Positions 28,997 to 38,255 of a stretch of 64,000 bases of DNA are shown here, piece after piece. The position numbers were made by a program, and so were the translations under genes. Positions within the stretch are counted from its first letter, which is position 1, and the number at the start of each line of letters is the position of its first letter. The notes beneath the pieces are model-generated. The model was given only the letters and a program-made list of their open reading frames with translations. It was not told the origin of the DNA and searched no databases. This DNA comes from Sulfurimonas sp. HSL3-7 (GTDB lineage Bacteria > Campylobacterota > Campylobacteria > Campylobacterales > Sulfurimonadaceae), in the NCBI RefSeq assembly GCF_039645985.1, contig NZ_CP147919.1, positions 1,984,001 to 2,048,000 on the forward strand, read 5' to 3'.

Positions 28997-31900
28997 CTAA
29001 TTAAGTATCGTCACATAAAGTACCTCTTGCACTGTTGTCCCATTGTCTTTGTGTGCCCCGACAACAATGACATATCGCTTATCACTACTGACTGGCGGGG
29101 CATCAACACGCAGAACCCCGCTGGAAGGCATACTGAAAATACGACTATCCGGATTACTTACAATCGTGTAATCCAATACACCATTACCCGGCGTCGGACT
29201 GAGTTCAAGGTCAGTCACTGTATTATTAGCCCAAAACAAGGTATATTCTCCGTCATCTACAGAAACATTGACCGTCGTTGTCGAAGAAAATGCAATATCG
29301 ACATCAAGCACACTGACCGTAAAGCGCCGCACCGTCGTGTTGACAGGGTGCAGTGTATCGGTGACACGGATTTCCACTTCGTAGACATTGTCCAGATCGG
29401 CATCTTCCGGATCTTCGTAATCTTTTGCAATATTGAATGTTAGGACCCCGTCACTCGTGACGTTGAAGTAGTAACTGTCAAGCCCCGATACTTTTTCATA
29501 CGTCAGCGGTGAACCGATCGGCGACGTGGCCTCAAGCTGGGCGATTGCTTTCTCATTTTCATTCACATCCTGAGCCGCAGGTGTCACAAAGACCGGCAGA
29601 CCGTCCACCGGTTCAATATGCAATTCACCCTGCTGGGTCGCACTGTGGCCCATATCATCACTTGCGACCACTGCACCGCGATAGATATTGGCTTCGGGGT
29701 CGTTACTGAAGGTATAGGCCGGTACATGAACGGTCATCACACCTGTCGAGGCATCGATCGCGAAGATAGACGCATCCGTTCCCTCTGCCATCGCATAGGA
29801 GATCGGTCTTCCGGCTGCCGAAGCTGCCTCGATCGGTACCTCGACCACACTGTTTTGCGGCAAGGTCGCGACATCCTGCGACGTAAAGGTAATGGCGTAG
29901 CTGAGTGCCGCAACATCAACACTGATTGTCGGTGCATAGGTTAACGAGCCGTTAAACTGGCTCTGTGCCGATATGGTCAGGTCATAATGCTCACCCGCAA
30001 CGGCTGGCGATCTCAAGTTCAATGCGCCGCTGACGGCATCAAGGATGAATACATCCGTATGATTGTGCAGTGTGTAACTGAGCGTGACCGGCGTCGAATC
30101 TTTACCGTTAGCCTTGATCGTACCGACAGCAGTCGTCCCTTCTGTCGGGGTAAAACTGTTCAATGAGGTGAACTGCAGCGTCTCGTCGACATCCGTCACA
30201 TTCACGACTATGGCTTTTTCATCCGAATAGTTGCCCAGATTGTCTTTGACCTGCAGCAGGAGATGGTAGCTGGTCGTACCGGCGGCCGAACGCATCGACT
30301 CAAAATCCGCACCGCTCTTGAAGCGCAATCCGTTCGAATCAAAGGCAAAGAGTGCACCGTCATCGCCAGCGGTGAGATAGGTATCGACAACACCGTTACC
30401 CTCGCTGCTGATCAGAATGTTCATATTTCCGGTACTGTTCTCGGCAATATTAAACGTCGTCGAGACAATGACAGGCCTGATCTTATCCGGGTCCTGAAGC
30501 AGTGTAACGGTAATGGTGTCTGTCGTAACGACATTGCCGTTGTTGTCCGTGATCACAACAGCAAACGTATAGACATTTGTTCCCGCTTCATCAAATGCCA
30601 CATGCGGTGAGACATTACCGTTGCCGTCAATAGCGAACAGATTGGCATCGGCACCGGTAAGTGCATAGGCAAGACTTTCAGCATTACCGTTGACCGTAGC
30701 CTGTATCGTCATCAATACCGCTTGTGTCTCTACAACCGATATCTCTCGGGGATAGTTGTTGTCTATTGTCGGCGCTATCTTGGCCGGATCATCAACGACG
30801 ACGATGCTGAAAGGTGCACTCAGGGTCCTTGAACCGTTAAGCTGGCTCTCAACAGCGACCTGAACCGTGATCTTGGCATCTTTTTGTGCCGTTGCTTTCC
30901 ACTGAATGACACCCGCATCATTAATAGTAAAATAGTCGCTGCCCTGGACTAGGGAAAAGTGCTTCTCTAGGTCTTCGGGCAGCGTTTTTGCGGTCGCTTC
31001 TACTGTTGTCACCACACCGCTGCTGCCTTCCTGGACAGTAAAGTCACGAATACCGGAAAAGAGAAAAGTCTCGTCAATATCGACAATCGTCACCTCGATC
31101 GGCTGCACAACACTTTTTTGACCATTGGCATCTTCGACCTGAAGCGTTATTTCAAAAGGTGCCGTGACGCTCTCATGATCCTGAGGCTCGATCAACGACA
31201 GCACCCCGTCGCTGTTGATTGCGAACATCGCGGCATCTTGGCCGCCGAGTGTATAATGGGTGATTTTCACCCCTTCTGCCGTAAATACCTCTACCGCGAT
31301 ATTGCCTTTGGAGTTTTCGACGATCTTGAAGCTTTCGGAAAGGATCACAGGCTGGATTTCGCTTAACGAATCGACCTTGGTAATGACAACATCGTTAATC
31401 CTGCTAATATTTCCGTAGCCGTCTTGGACAATGACATCGATCGTGAAGCTGCTCTTGCCAGACGTTTCTGCAGTACTTGTAAAACGCACCTCGCCTTTTT
31501 CATTGATGCTGAAAAATGCCTTATCCGTCCCCTCCAGTGTGTAAATCAGTTGACTTTGGCTGTCTGCCGCCTGGGCGAAGAGATTAAATACGACCCCCTC
31601 AAAACTGAGTACAGCATACTCTTTGAACATCATATCAATGACGGGAGGAAGTTTTGTGATGTCCGCAACGACTTCAACCTCTATGATCTGAACAGCACGA
31701 TTGGCCTCACTGTCTTCTGCCGAAACGATCACCTCATAGAGGTTTCCACTGTCCGGATCATAGGAAGGCTTTGCGATGAATGAAAGTTTGCCTGTCGTCG
31801 CATCAATGCTGAAAAGTGTACCGTTTTCGCCTCCGATTACGCTGTATCTGACATTGCTCGTGGTATCGGTCGTCACATCAGTGACATAACGCTCCTCACT

Positions 31901-32062
31901 GTTGACAATGACATAATCGCTGCTTGTAAATCCGAAACTCCCATTGATAAGGTCCAGACCGCTTAGTCTCTTAACCGTTTCAAACGAGTAGTCTGCTTCC
32001 CCGCATCCGGAAAAGATCAATCCGGTAATAAAAAGTGATGCCATTAATGCTTTTCTTATCAT
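28997..32062 (-). CDS. Cadherin-repeat surface lipoprotein
   Basis: 1021 residues from the ATG at 32062, chosen because AGGAG lies upstream and a lipoprotein signal (MIRKALMASLFITGLIFSGC) starts there. The rest is a chain of about nine cadherin-like repeats of ~100 residues, with recurring VxxxDxxGN turns and FxIdxxxG segments (for example VIVQDGYGNIS, LQVEDANGQKS, LQVKDNLGNYS). It is probably calcium-binding and surface-exposed or periplasmic, mediating adhesion or matrix contact. It is the third gene of the caspase-fold/OMP/cadherin operon, 8 nt after the barrel gene. Confidence 0.88.
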   Translation of the reverse strand: MIRKALMASLFITGLIFSGCGEADYSFETVKRLSGLDLINGSFGFTSSDYVIVNSEERYVTDVTTDTTSNVRYSVIGGENGTLFSIDATTGKLSFIAKPSYDPDSGNLYEVIVSAEDSEANRAVQIIEVEVVADITKLPPVIDMMFKEYAVLSFEGVVFNLFAQAADSQSQLIYTLEGTDKAFFSINEKGEVRFTSTAETSGKSSFTIDVIVQDGYGNISRINDVVITKVDSLSEIQPVILSESFKIVENSKGNIAVEVFTAEGVKITHYTLGGQDAAMFAINSDGVLSLIEPQDHESVTAPFEITLQVEDANGQKSVVQPIEVTIVDIDETFLFSGIRDFTVQEGSSGVVTTVEATAKTLPEDLEKHFSLVQGSDYFTINDAGVIQWKATAQKDAKITVQVAVESQLNGSRTLSAPFSIVVVDDPAKIAPTIDNNYPREISVVETQAVLMTIQATVNGNAESLAYALTGADANLFAIDGNGNVSPHVAFDEAGTNVYTFAVVITDNNGNVVTTDTITVTLLQDPDKIRPVIVSTTFNIAENSTGNMNILISSEGNGVVDTYLTAGDDGALFAFDSNGLRFKSGADFESMRSAAGTTSYHLLLQVKDNLGNYSDEKAIVVNVTDVDETLQFTSLNSFTPTEGTTAVGTIKANGKDSTPVTLSYTLHNHTDVFILDAVSGALNLRSPAVAGEHYDLTISAQSQFNGSLTYAPTISVDVAALSYAITFTSQDVATLPQNSVVEVPIEAASAAGRPISYAMAEGTDASIFAIDASTGVMTVHVPAYTFSNDPEANIYRGAVVASDDMGHSATQQGELHIEPVDGLPVFVTPAAQDVNENEKAIAQLEATSPIGSPLTYEKVSGLDSYYFNVTSDGVLTFNIAKDYEDPEDADLDNVYEVEIRVTDTLHPVNTTVRRFTVSVLDVDIAFSSTTTVNVSVDDGEYTLFWANNTVTDLELSPTPGNGVLDYTIVSNPDSRIFSMPSSGVLRVDAPPVSSDKRYVIVVGAHKDNGTTVQEVLYVTILN

Positions 32063-32070
32063 CTCTTCTC

Positions 32071-33063
32071 CTAATCCCAAAATTCGTAACTCAGCCCGAC
32101 CGTACCGATCGCACTCGATGTATTATGTTGGACTTTGACCCAGACGGCGAAATTCTCATGAAAATGGTACGCACCCCGAAGACCGGCGATCAGGTTGTTC
32201 TCATACCCCTGAAACGTCTCGCCCGAACTAACCGTACGATACAGGTACTGAAACTGGTAGCCGACCTGCAGCTGCAGATCATAGCGCATATGGTAGCGGT
32301 ACCCCAACCCGGTGTTGATACCCACACGGAAGATATAGGGACTGCCGCCGTCATAGATAACTTTTTCCGTCGGGTCAGGGTCCTTCGTGTTTTTCTGCTG
32401 CATGACCCAGCCCAGTTCCGCACCGCCCATGAGATAGAAATTGGCCGTCGGAAGTTTGTAGAGATAGGCAGCATCCAGCGTCATGGTCGGTGCGGACACA
32501 TATCTGTACTCAGCGCTTTTTTTGCCGGTCGCGCTCTCTACCAGATCGCCCTCGAAGGTGCCGGTACCGCCGCCGGAGTAACCCACACCGAAACCGAACT
32601 GTACCGCCTGCCACAGGCCGTCATCGAGCATCAACGACGCACCGTAGCCTTCGTACTCTTCTTTACAGACCGCGTCGATCTCTTTCATCTCTTCGGGCGG
32701 CAGCGTTGAAAGCGTATAGACCGCTTCGAGCGAACAGGTGTCGTTTCTGATCTTGCGGCTTGTCACCCTGACATTCTTGATCTCGACAGGATGGGCCAGG
32801 CGGATATCGATGTTGTGTGTTTCACAGAGATCAGCTTCGGCCATTGCATCTTCGGCCATCTGCTCTTTGGCATCCTCTTCGCAATCTGTCAGTTCAGAGT
32901 AATCTTCCAGTGCCGCTTCAAGAGAGAATTCCGCATCGGCGCTCAATGCATACGATTGCGTAACATCATACGAACGTGCGTCTGCACTCCGATTATCTGG
33001 CCATTCCGTCTCAGCGCCGGCAAAAAGTGAAAGGGAGATCATAAGTGCTGCATATCGTTTCAT
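32071..33063 (-). CDS. Outer-membrane beta-barrel protein of the caspase/cadherin operon
   Basis: 330 residues. The signal peptide MKRYAALMISLSLFAGA is followed by an acidic, Cys-containing N-terminal part (~20-115), then an eight- to ten-strand barrel-like region ending in an aromatic (SYEFWD). DGLWQAVQFGFGVGYSGGGTGTFEGD and LGWVMQQ are typical barrel strands. It lies 12 nt after the caspase-fold gene and 8 nt before the cadherin gene. It is unlike a named family I can place, and could anchor or export the lipoprotein. Confidence 0.75.
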   Translation of the reverse strand: MKRYAALMISLSLFAGAETEWPDNRSADARSYDVTQSYALSADAEFSLEAALEDYSELTDCEEDAKEQMAEDAMAEADLCETHNIDIRLAHPVEIKNVRVTSRKIRNDTCSLEAVYTLSTLPPEEMKEIDAVCKEEYEGYGASLMLDDGLWQAVQFGFGVGYSGGGTGTFEGDLVESATGKKSAEYRYVSAPTMTLDAAYLYKLPTANFYLMGGAELGWVMQQKNTKDPDPTEKVIYDGGSPYIFRVGINTGLGYRYHMRYDLQLQVGYQFQYLYRTVSSGETFQGYENNLIAGLRGAYHFHENFAVWVKVQHNTSSAIGTVGLSYEFWD

Positions 33064-33075
33064 CGTCTCTGCCTC

Positions 33076-34386
33076 CTACTTCTGCATCGCTAAATTGCGG
33101 TAACCGAAAAACTCGGGTTCCTGCGTGAACTCCGGACCGTAGGTTGTTGAGACCTGGAGCATCTTTAACTGCAGGTCATCAAACATCTCCCCGGCATCCT
33201 GCTCTTTTTCAGAGAGCGCCCCTTTGATCAGAAAGTAACTGAAGAGCCGGTACCCTTTTTCAAAGTAGCCATTCGCGGTCTGGTCACGGTTTGCCGCGTT
33301 GATGATGTTGAGGCGCTTATGATACTTTGTCTTTTTGACAGGGCCGCTCAGACGCTCCCCTTTCTTAAGCGGTATACCGTCACTCACCCCCATAAAACTC
33401 GCATCAATAAAAGCAAACGTCCGTTCTGCCCGACAACGCTGGAATGCGTTATAGATGCGTTCCATCCCCACAAGCCCATCATCGTCCAACATATCCACCG
33501 AACCGTCATAAGCAAGCAAAAAGTTTTTACCGGAAGGGCCCGACATGGCATGCCCCACAAAATAAAAGTAGACGGTATCTTCCTGCTGAATACGGTTTAT
33601 CATCTTTTCAAGCGCCGCCAGGATGTTTGCCGCTGTCGCCTTTTCATTCTCTACCACAATGGTATGACGCAAAGGCACGCCCATCTTTTTCTGAAAAGTG
33701 CTCACCACCGCTTTGGCCGTTCGGGAAGCGAACAGTACGCTATCTGCGTTGGCATAGTTCTCTATTGAGACAACAAAAAGCCAGGATTTGTAGTCTGGAT
33801 AGCTCTTTTTAGTGCGCTTGATCAGTCTAGCCAGTTCGTCATCTTTTGCATTATACGTTTTGTCAGAGTAGCTCGTTAAAAGAGGCAGGAAGGGGTCATT
33901 CAGGTTCGGATTTTGCAGTGTTGTATCAAATACTGTGCTGACATCTATAAGTTGGGGGTACTCTTGAGAGACACTTGCAGCGCCGTGTACTTTTGCATCA
34001 TAATCGAGGAAAGTACGGAGTTTCTGAAGTTTTTGATTGTGTTTTCTGACCTGTCTTTCAAATTCTTCTTTTGAACTGTTTGCGCTATTGTTGCGCTGGA
34101 GCACCTCGTCACGGTAACTCTTTTGAATGTCAAACGTTGCCTGTTGGCGTTTTTGTGTTGCGTTGCGAACACGTTTTAAAAACGCCGCCTCACTCTCGCC
34201 ACTCTTTTTCTGAAACGCCTTCAGAGAAGACAATTCGGGAACAGCAATCTTTTCTGTACTGGCAAAAGCATCCATTGATCCAAGATGGACAGCCGAAATA
34301 TCGAGTGGGACATAGTTCTGTATGAGATTTTCTTCTGCCAAAAGTGACACCCAGCTTATGGCTAACAGTACTAAAAGTTTCTGCAT
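33076..34386 (-). CDS. Exported caspase-fold (peptidase C14-like) protein with Ser at the Cys position
   Basis: 436 residues. The signal peptide is MQKLLVLLAISWVSLLA; a charged, partly coiled-coil region spans ~50-120; the caspase-like domain spans ~195-400. The His box VYFYFVGHAMSG has H279. The box that normally reads D-x-C-x-S/G is FAFIDASFMG, with S330 (codon AGT) at the position usually held by the catalytic Cys. SWLFVVSIENYANADSV is the family's strand 1. It could be a pseudo-enzyme or a Ser variant. It heads an operon with a barrel protein and a cadherin-type lipoprotein; a decayed relative lies directly upstream. Confidence 0.85.
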   Translation of the reverse strand: MQKLLVLLAISWVSLLAEENLIQNYVPLDISAVHLGSMDAFASTEKIAVPELSSLKAFQKKSGESEAAFLKRVRNATQKRQQATFDIQKSYRDEVLQRNNSANSSKEEFERQVRKHNQKLQKLRTFLDYDAKVHGAASVSQEYPQLIDVSTVFDTTLQNPNLNDPFLPLLTSYSDKTYNAKDDELARLIKRTKKSYPDYKSWLFVVSIENYANADSVLFASRTAKAVVSTFQKKMGVPLRHTIVVENEKATAANILAALEKMINRIQQEDTVYFYFVGHAMSGPSGKNFLLAYDGSVDMLDDDGLVGMERIYNAFQRCRAERTFAFIDASFMGVSDGIPLKKGERLSGPVKKTKYHKRLNIINAANRDQTANGYFEKGYRLFSYFLIKGALSEKEQDAGEMFDDLQLKMLQVSTTYGPEFTQEPEFFGYRNLAMQK

Positions 34387-34639
34387 TACGATCCTGTTGA
34401 TATCAATAAAATATCATTTATAAGAAATTTTTATTTTCTATTATGACTTTATCTTATATAAAATTATTTCAATCCATTCTACACAAAAACTGTATAAAAA
34501 CAAACATAAATGAGCTTGGATCGTGAAGTATATGCAAGGCCTATTTTATGTATAAAACACTCTTATTGGCATAGCTTCTACGGTGGAGGTTTGGAAAGGA
34601 GGTCAATGCTCGTAATGAATAGATTGTGAAAGTCTAAGT
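34387..34639. other. AT-rich intergenic region upstream of the caspase-fold operon
   Basis: About 250 bases, clearly more AT-rich than the flanking genes, presumably holding the operon promoter. No complete gene was found; the next ~190 bases are the pseudogene remnant. Confidence 0.5.
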
Positions 34640-34825
34640 TTGAAATTGCAAGTTCTCTGTAACCGAAAATTCCGGTTCCTGCAGATCGTCCCGGCCATAT
34701 TTTAACGATTCGTTTCGTATCAAAATACGAACAGTTCCCCTGTATTTTGGGATTTGGAAAGTGCCTCTTTGACCAAAAAACAACTGAAAGCCGATACGCT
34801 TTACTCAAGTAGACATTGGTACTGG
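34640..34825 (-). pseudogene. Frameshifted remnant of a second caspase-fold gene (C-terminal part)
   Basis: On the minus strand, stretches match the C-terminus of the intact gene in order, in shifting frames: NVYLSKAYRL (intact ANGYFEKGYRL), LVKEALSK (intact LIKGALSEK), LQEPEF (intact TQEPEF), IFGYRELA (intact FFGYRNLA). The base-level match is also colinear, with a modest deletion between the two blocks. Upstream parts of the gene are gone. It is a decayed copy from a tandem duplication or an older system. Confidence 0.8.
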
Positions 34826-34904
34826 CGTACACCTAATGAGCTGTTGGGAATGTTCAAATGAAAATAATTTTATTCAACCACATTCTCATTATACTCTTTA
34901 GGAT

Positions 34905-35498
34905 CTAAACCTCTTCAACTCCAAAATAGCTCAAAGAGGTCTTGCCGAATTTTTTGGACTTTGTCTTATGAAAAACACCGATTTCCTGGGGAAGTTCAAG
35001 GCCCGTCATATGTTCGATGATGATGAGTTTTACAACCTCCTCCGGCAGTTTTCCGATAAGATCGATCATCTTCAGATAGATGTCTTCATGCCCTTCACGG
35101 ATGGAAAACGGCGGGTCGATATAGAAGTAGGCATCTTCATTCAGGTTTTTAAGCCGCTTGACGACAGCGCCGATATTTGCAAAGGTATCACCGCGGTAGA
35201 CTTCACAGGCCTTCGGGTCAGTCTGAGCGATGTTCTCTTCAAGCGTTTTAAGGGCATTGCGGTCCTGCTCCATAAAGTAGATCCGTTTGGCCCCTCTGCT
35301 CAGTGCCTCCAGGCCGATCGAACCGCTGCCTGAAAAGAGCTCGACAAAATTGGCATCGATCACGTCGAACTGAACAGTATTGAAAAATGACTCCAGAACA
35401 ATGGTTTTCGAACTGCGGGTCGTACTCATCGACGGAAGTTTCAGCGTCTTGCCCTTGTATTTTCCGGAAATGATCTTCTTCGTCAGGTGTTTTGGCAT
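34905..35498 (-). CDS. rsmD: 16S rRNA (guanine(966)-N(2))-methyltransferase RsmD
   Basis: 197 residues, Rossmann methyltransferase. N-terminal KIISGKYKGKTLKLP, SAM-binding VELFSGSGSIGLEALSRGA, and catalytic motif YIDPPFSI are characteristic. It methylates G966 of 16S rRNA in the assembling 30S subunit. AAGGAG precedes the ATG; a 13-nt gap from the upstream exonuclease gene suggests an operon. Confidence 0.93.
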   Translation of the reverse strand: MPKHLTKKIISGKYKGKTLKLPSMSTTRSSKTIVLESFFNTVQFDVIDANFVELFSGSGSIGLEALSRGAKRIYFMEQDRNALKTLEENIAQTDPKACEVYRGDTFANIGAVVKRLKNLNEDAYFYIDPPFSIREGHEDIYLKMIDLIGKLPEEVVKLIIIEHMTGLELPQEIGVFHKTKSKKFGKTSLSYFGVEEV

Positions 35499-35510
35499 TG
35501 ATAATACTCC

Positions 35511-36218
35511 TTATACTGTTTCTAAATAGTGTCTTATACTGTACTGAAGGTCTTCGTCGATGTTTTGCTCCAACATCCAGCGGAGGTAGGCTGCATCATT
35601 CATCGCGACCTCTTCAAGATAATGTTCTTTATATTTTCCGAAATTGAGCCGCTTGATCAAGACAGGTTCCACGCTAAGCTCCTGCAGCTTCCTATCATCC
35701 GCCATTTCGTTTAGATATCGGTGCAGGAGCATCACATGAAAAGCATCACTGAGTGCATTATGCGCACAAATCCGGATGTCCAGTTTCCCGGCTTCCTCGG
35801 ACTCATTTCGGTAAAGCCCCAATTCATATCGCAGATACTGAAGCGAAAAATAATCGATCTCGTCGATAAGGTGCCTCGAACATTTCAGGGTGTCAATGAT
35901 CCCGCCCTGCCAGACAAACCCCTCTTTGGCCAGCATGGAGAGGTCAAAACTGATATTGTGTGCGACGAGCGTATTGTCAACACGGTTGTGCTCTTTCAGA
36001 AAAGCGGCTATTTCAGAGTCCTCAAAAGAAGGCACCTCCCTGACCATCTCATTGGTGATGTGGTGCACCGCCATCGCCTCAGGTCTGATCTTGCGCGGCG
36101 GCTTTACGAGTTCCTCTTTGCTGTCCCATTGGCCTTCATCGCTGAACACGATGGCAAGCGAACAGATCCGGTCACCCTCTTCCAGCCCTGTTGTCTCAAG
36201 ATCAAGGTAGATCAGCAT
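35511..36218 (-). CDS. DEDDh 3'-5' exonuclease family protein
   Basis: 235 residues. Exo I IYLDLETTGL, Exo II VAHNISFDLSML, Exo III AHNALSDAFHVM: all catalytic residues are present. The C-terminal ~60 residues contain an LRWMLEQNIDEDL segment resembling the 'DNA polymerase III subunit epsilon'-like proteins. It is probably a repair or RNA-processing exonuclease rather than the replicase subunit. It overlaps the upstream gene by 17 nt. Confidence 0.85.
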   Translation of the reverse strand: MLIYLDLETTGLEEGDRICSLAIVFSDEGQWDSKEELVKPPRKIRPEAMAVHHITNEMVREVPSFEDSEIAAFLKEHNRVDNTLVAHNISFDLSMLAKEGFVWQGGIIDTLKCSRHLIDEIDYFSLQYLRYELGLYRNESEEAGKLDIRICAHNALSDAFHVMLLHRYLNEMADDRKLQELSVEPVLIKRLNFGKYKEHYLEEVAMNDAAYLRWMLEQNIDEDLQYSIRHYLETV

Positions 36219-36654
36219 GACTCAGTTCTTCGTTTTTTGGCAGTTTTTCCAGCATAGTGTAATAGTGTTCCAAGGTACGAAAACTTTTCTCAAAACGCCA
36301 GGCAATAATAAACCTGACGATTGTCTCACGAAGTTCGGCATCAACTTTTTCCACACGACCATAATAACCGAGTGAGATGTTTCTGTTTTTCACCTTGGCC
36401 TCACGGTCGTATTTAATGCCGATTATCTGCAGGTATTTTCCCTCTTTGATCGTACCGATATCTTCTTCACTCAGGGAGATGCCCGAGAGGTTGATCGCTT
36501 TAAACTCGAATATCTCGTCAAACGCCCCGACCTTCTCGGAAAGGTTCAAGGCCGTAAAGAGTGCCGAAAGTGAGCGCAGGTTCTCTTTGCGTGCCAGTTC
36601 ATAACTCGATATCCTCGAAGTCAACTCTTTTAACCGGTCTAATGCTGAACTCAC
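36202..36654 (-). CDS. Conserved-looking hypothetical cytoplasmic protein
   Basis: 150 residues, no signal or membrane segment, GTG start with AGGAAG upstream. Mixed alpha/beta; a short central strand-rich part (KYLQIIGIKYDREAKVKNRNISLGYYGRVEKV) sits between helical ends. I do not recognise the family. It is translationally coupled to the exonuclease gene by a 17-nt overlap. Confidence 0.65.
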   Translation of the reverse strand: MSSALDRLKELTSRISSYELARKENLRSLSALFTALNLSEKVGAFDEIFEFKAINLSGISLSEEDIGTIKEGKYLQIIGIKYDREAKVKNRNISLGYYGRVEKVDAELRETIVRFIIAWRFEKSFRTLEHYYTMLEKLPKNEELSHADLP

Positions 36655-36794
36655 ATCTCTTCCTTTAGCGTACCTCTGGATACCTTCATATATTTATTCC
36701 TGTATTATACCAATTGAAACTTCCGAATATATGTTCAACCCGCCTTAACATATCAATCGGCGTAAATTTTACCTGCGATAAACCAACTCTGCTC

Positions 36795-36800
36795 TATAAT
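36795..36800 (+). promoter_or_regulatory. -10 box of the murA promoter
   Basis: TATAAT lies 25 nt upstream of the murA ATG in the divergent gap from the hypothetical gene. Confidence 0.5.
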
Positions 36801-36825
36801 TTCGTTATTAAAATAAGAGAATGTA

Positions 36826-38091
36826 ATGGACTACTTAGAAATCACCGGCCCGACCAAGCTTCACGGCAATGTAAAGATCTCAGGCGCAAAAAATGCCGCG
36901 CTGCCGCTCATTGCGATGACACTGCTCGCCAACAACACTGTTAAGATAGGCAATATGCCCTCTGTCGTCGATATCAAGACGTTATTAAAACTGATAGAGA
37001 ACCTTGGCGGCACATTCTCGTTTAAAGACGAAAACACTGTAGAGATCAATACCTGCTGCCTTACCAACACCAAAGCAACCTACGAGATTGTCAAAACAAT
37101 GCGCGCCTCCATCCTGGTCCTTGGCCCGCTGCTTTCGCGTTTCGGCCACTGCGAGGTCTCTCTTCCGGGCGGCTGTGCCATCGGCCAGCGTCCGATCGAT
37201 CTGCATCTCAAAGCACTGGAGCAGATGGGTGCCAAGATCACGATCCATGCCGGTTACGTCCAGGCCGAAGCACCGGACGGTCTTAAAGGCGCGCACATCA
37301 TCTTTGACAAGATCACCGTCACAGGAACCGCCAATGTCATCATGGCCGCCGCCCTTGCCAAAGGAAAGACCACCATTACCAATGCGGCCCGCGAACCCGA
37401 AGTTGTCCAGCTCTGTGAAGTGCTTAAGAACAGCGGTGTCTCCATAGAAGGGATCGGTACAGCAGAACTTGCCATCTACGGCACCGACAGACGCCTGGTC
37501 GACATCGACCCTTTTGATGTCATTCCCGATCGTATCGAGGCGGGAACGTACCTCTGTGCTGCCGGCATAAGCGACTCGACCGTCACCCTGGAGAATGTCC
37601 GTCCCGATCATCTTGAGGCGGTTACCGGGAAGTTGGAGGAGATGGGATTTACCTTTGATATTACCGAAAACACAATGACCATCCACCCTACCGACACGAT
37701 CAAATCCGTCAATATTGTCACGCAGGAGTATCCGGGCTTTCCGACGGACATGCAGGCGCAGTTTTTGGCGTTGGCGACACAGGCCCACGGGACATCTACG
37801 ATAGAAGAACGTCTTTTTGAAAACCGCTTTATGCATGTGAGCGAACTGCAGCGTCTGGGTGCGGACATCAAACTCAGCGGCCATACCGCAACGGTGATCG
37901 GCCCCTCGCAGCTTTCCGGAACCGATGTCATGGCAACCGATCTTCGCGCCTCAAGTGCGATGGTGATCGCCGCCAATATTGCCGAAGGCGTGACACAGGT
38001 GCACCGTATCTATCATCTTGACCGAGGGTATGAGAACCTGGAGAAAAAGCTGGGAGATCTCGGAGCAAAGATCGAGCGCCTTCGCGAATAG
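36826..38091 (+). CDS. murA: UDP-N-acetylglucosamine 1-carboxyvinyltransferase
   Basis: 421 residues. It transfers enolpyruvate from PEP to UDP-GlcNAc, the first committed step of peptidoglycan synthesis. The catalytic loop [14 protein letters not shown] has C117, the residue that fosfomycin alkylates in sensitive MurA enzymes. N-terminal [18 protein letters not shown] and the [12 protein letters not shown] segment are conserved. Confidence 0.96.
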   Translation: MDYLEITGPTKLHGNVKISGAKNAALPLIAMTLLANNTVKIGNMPSVVDIKTLLKLIENLGGTFSFKDENTVEINTCCLTNTKATYEIVKTMRASILVLGPLLSRFGHCEVSLPGGCAIGQRPIDLHLKALEQMGAKITIHAGYVQAEAPDGLKGAHIIFDKITVTGTANVIMAAALAKGKTTITNAAREPEVVQLCEVLKNSGVSIEGIGTAELAIYGTDRRLVDIDPFDVIPDRIEAGTYLCAAGISDSTVTLENVRPDHLEAVTGKLEEMGFTFDITENTMTIHPTDTIKSVNIVTQEYPGFPTDMQAQFLALATQAHGTSTIEERLFENRFMHVSELQRLGADIKLSGHTATVIGPSQLSGTDVMATDLRASSAMVIAANIAEGVTQVHRIYHLDRGYENLEKKLGDLGAKIERLRE

Positions 38092-38255
38092 CTTTTACCG
38101 CATTTGGATGCGGCAAAAAGCGGCCAAAAGTGCTTCTCTCTACAAACACCCTCAAAAATACCCGTAAATAGTTCTATTCCGACATCTTAGTAAATGGTAA
38201 TATATTTGGATTGGAGAAAGGTGGCGAAAGCTTACCGAAAACCAAGCTGACACAC

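Noticed and set aside
34578-34832. An 84-codon minus-strand open frame read as an intact gene
   Set aside because: Its matches to the intact caspase-fold protein appear in changing frames, so the open frame is an accident inside a pseudogene.
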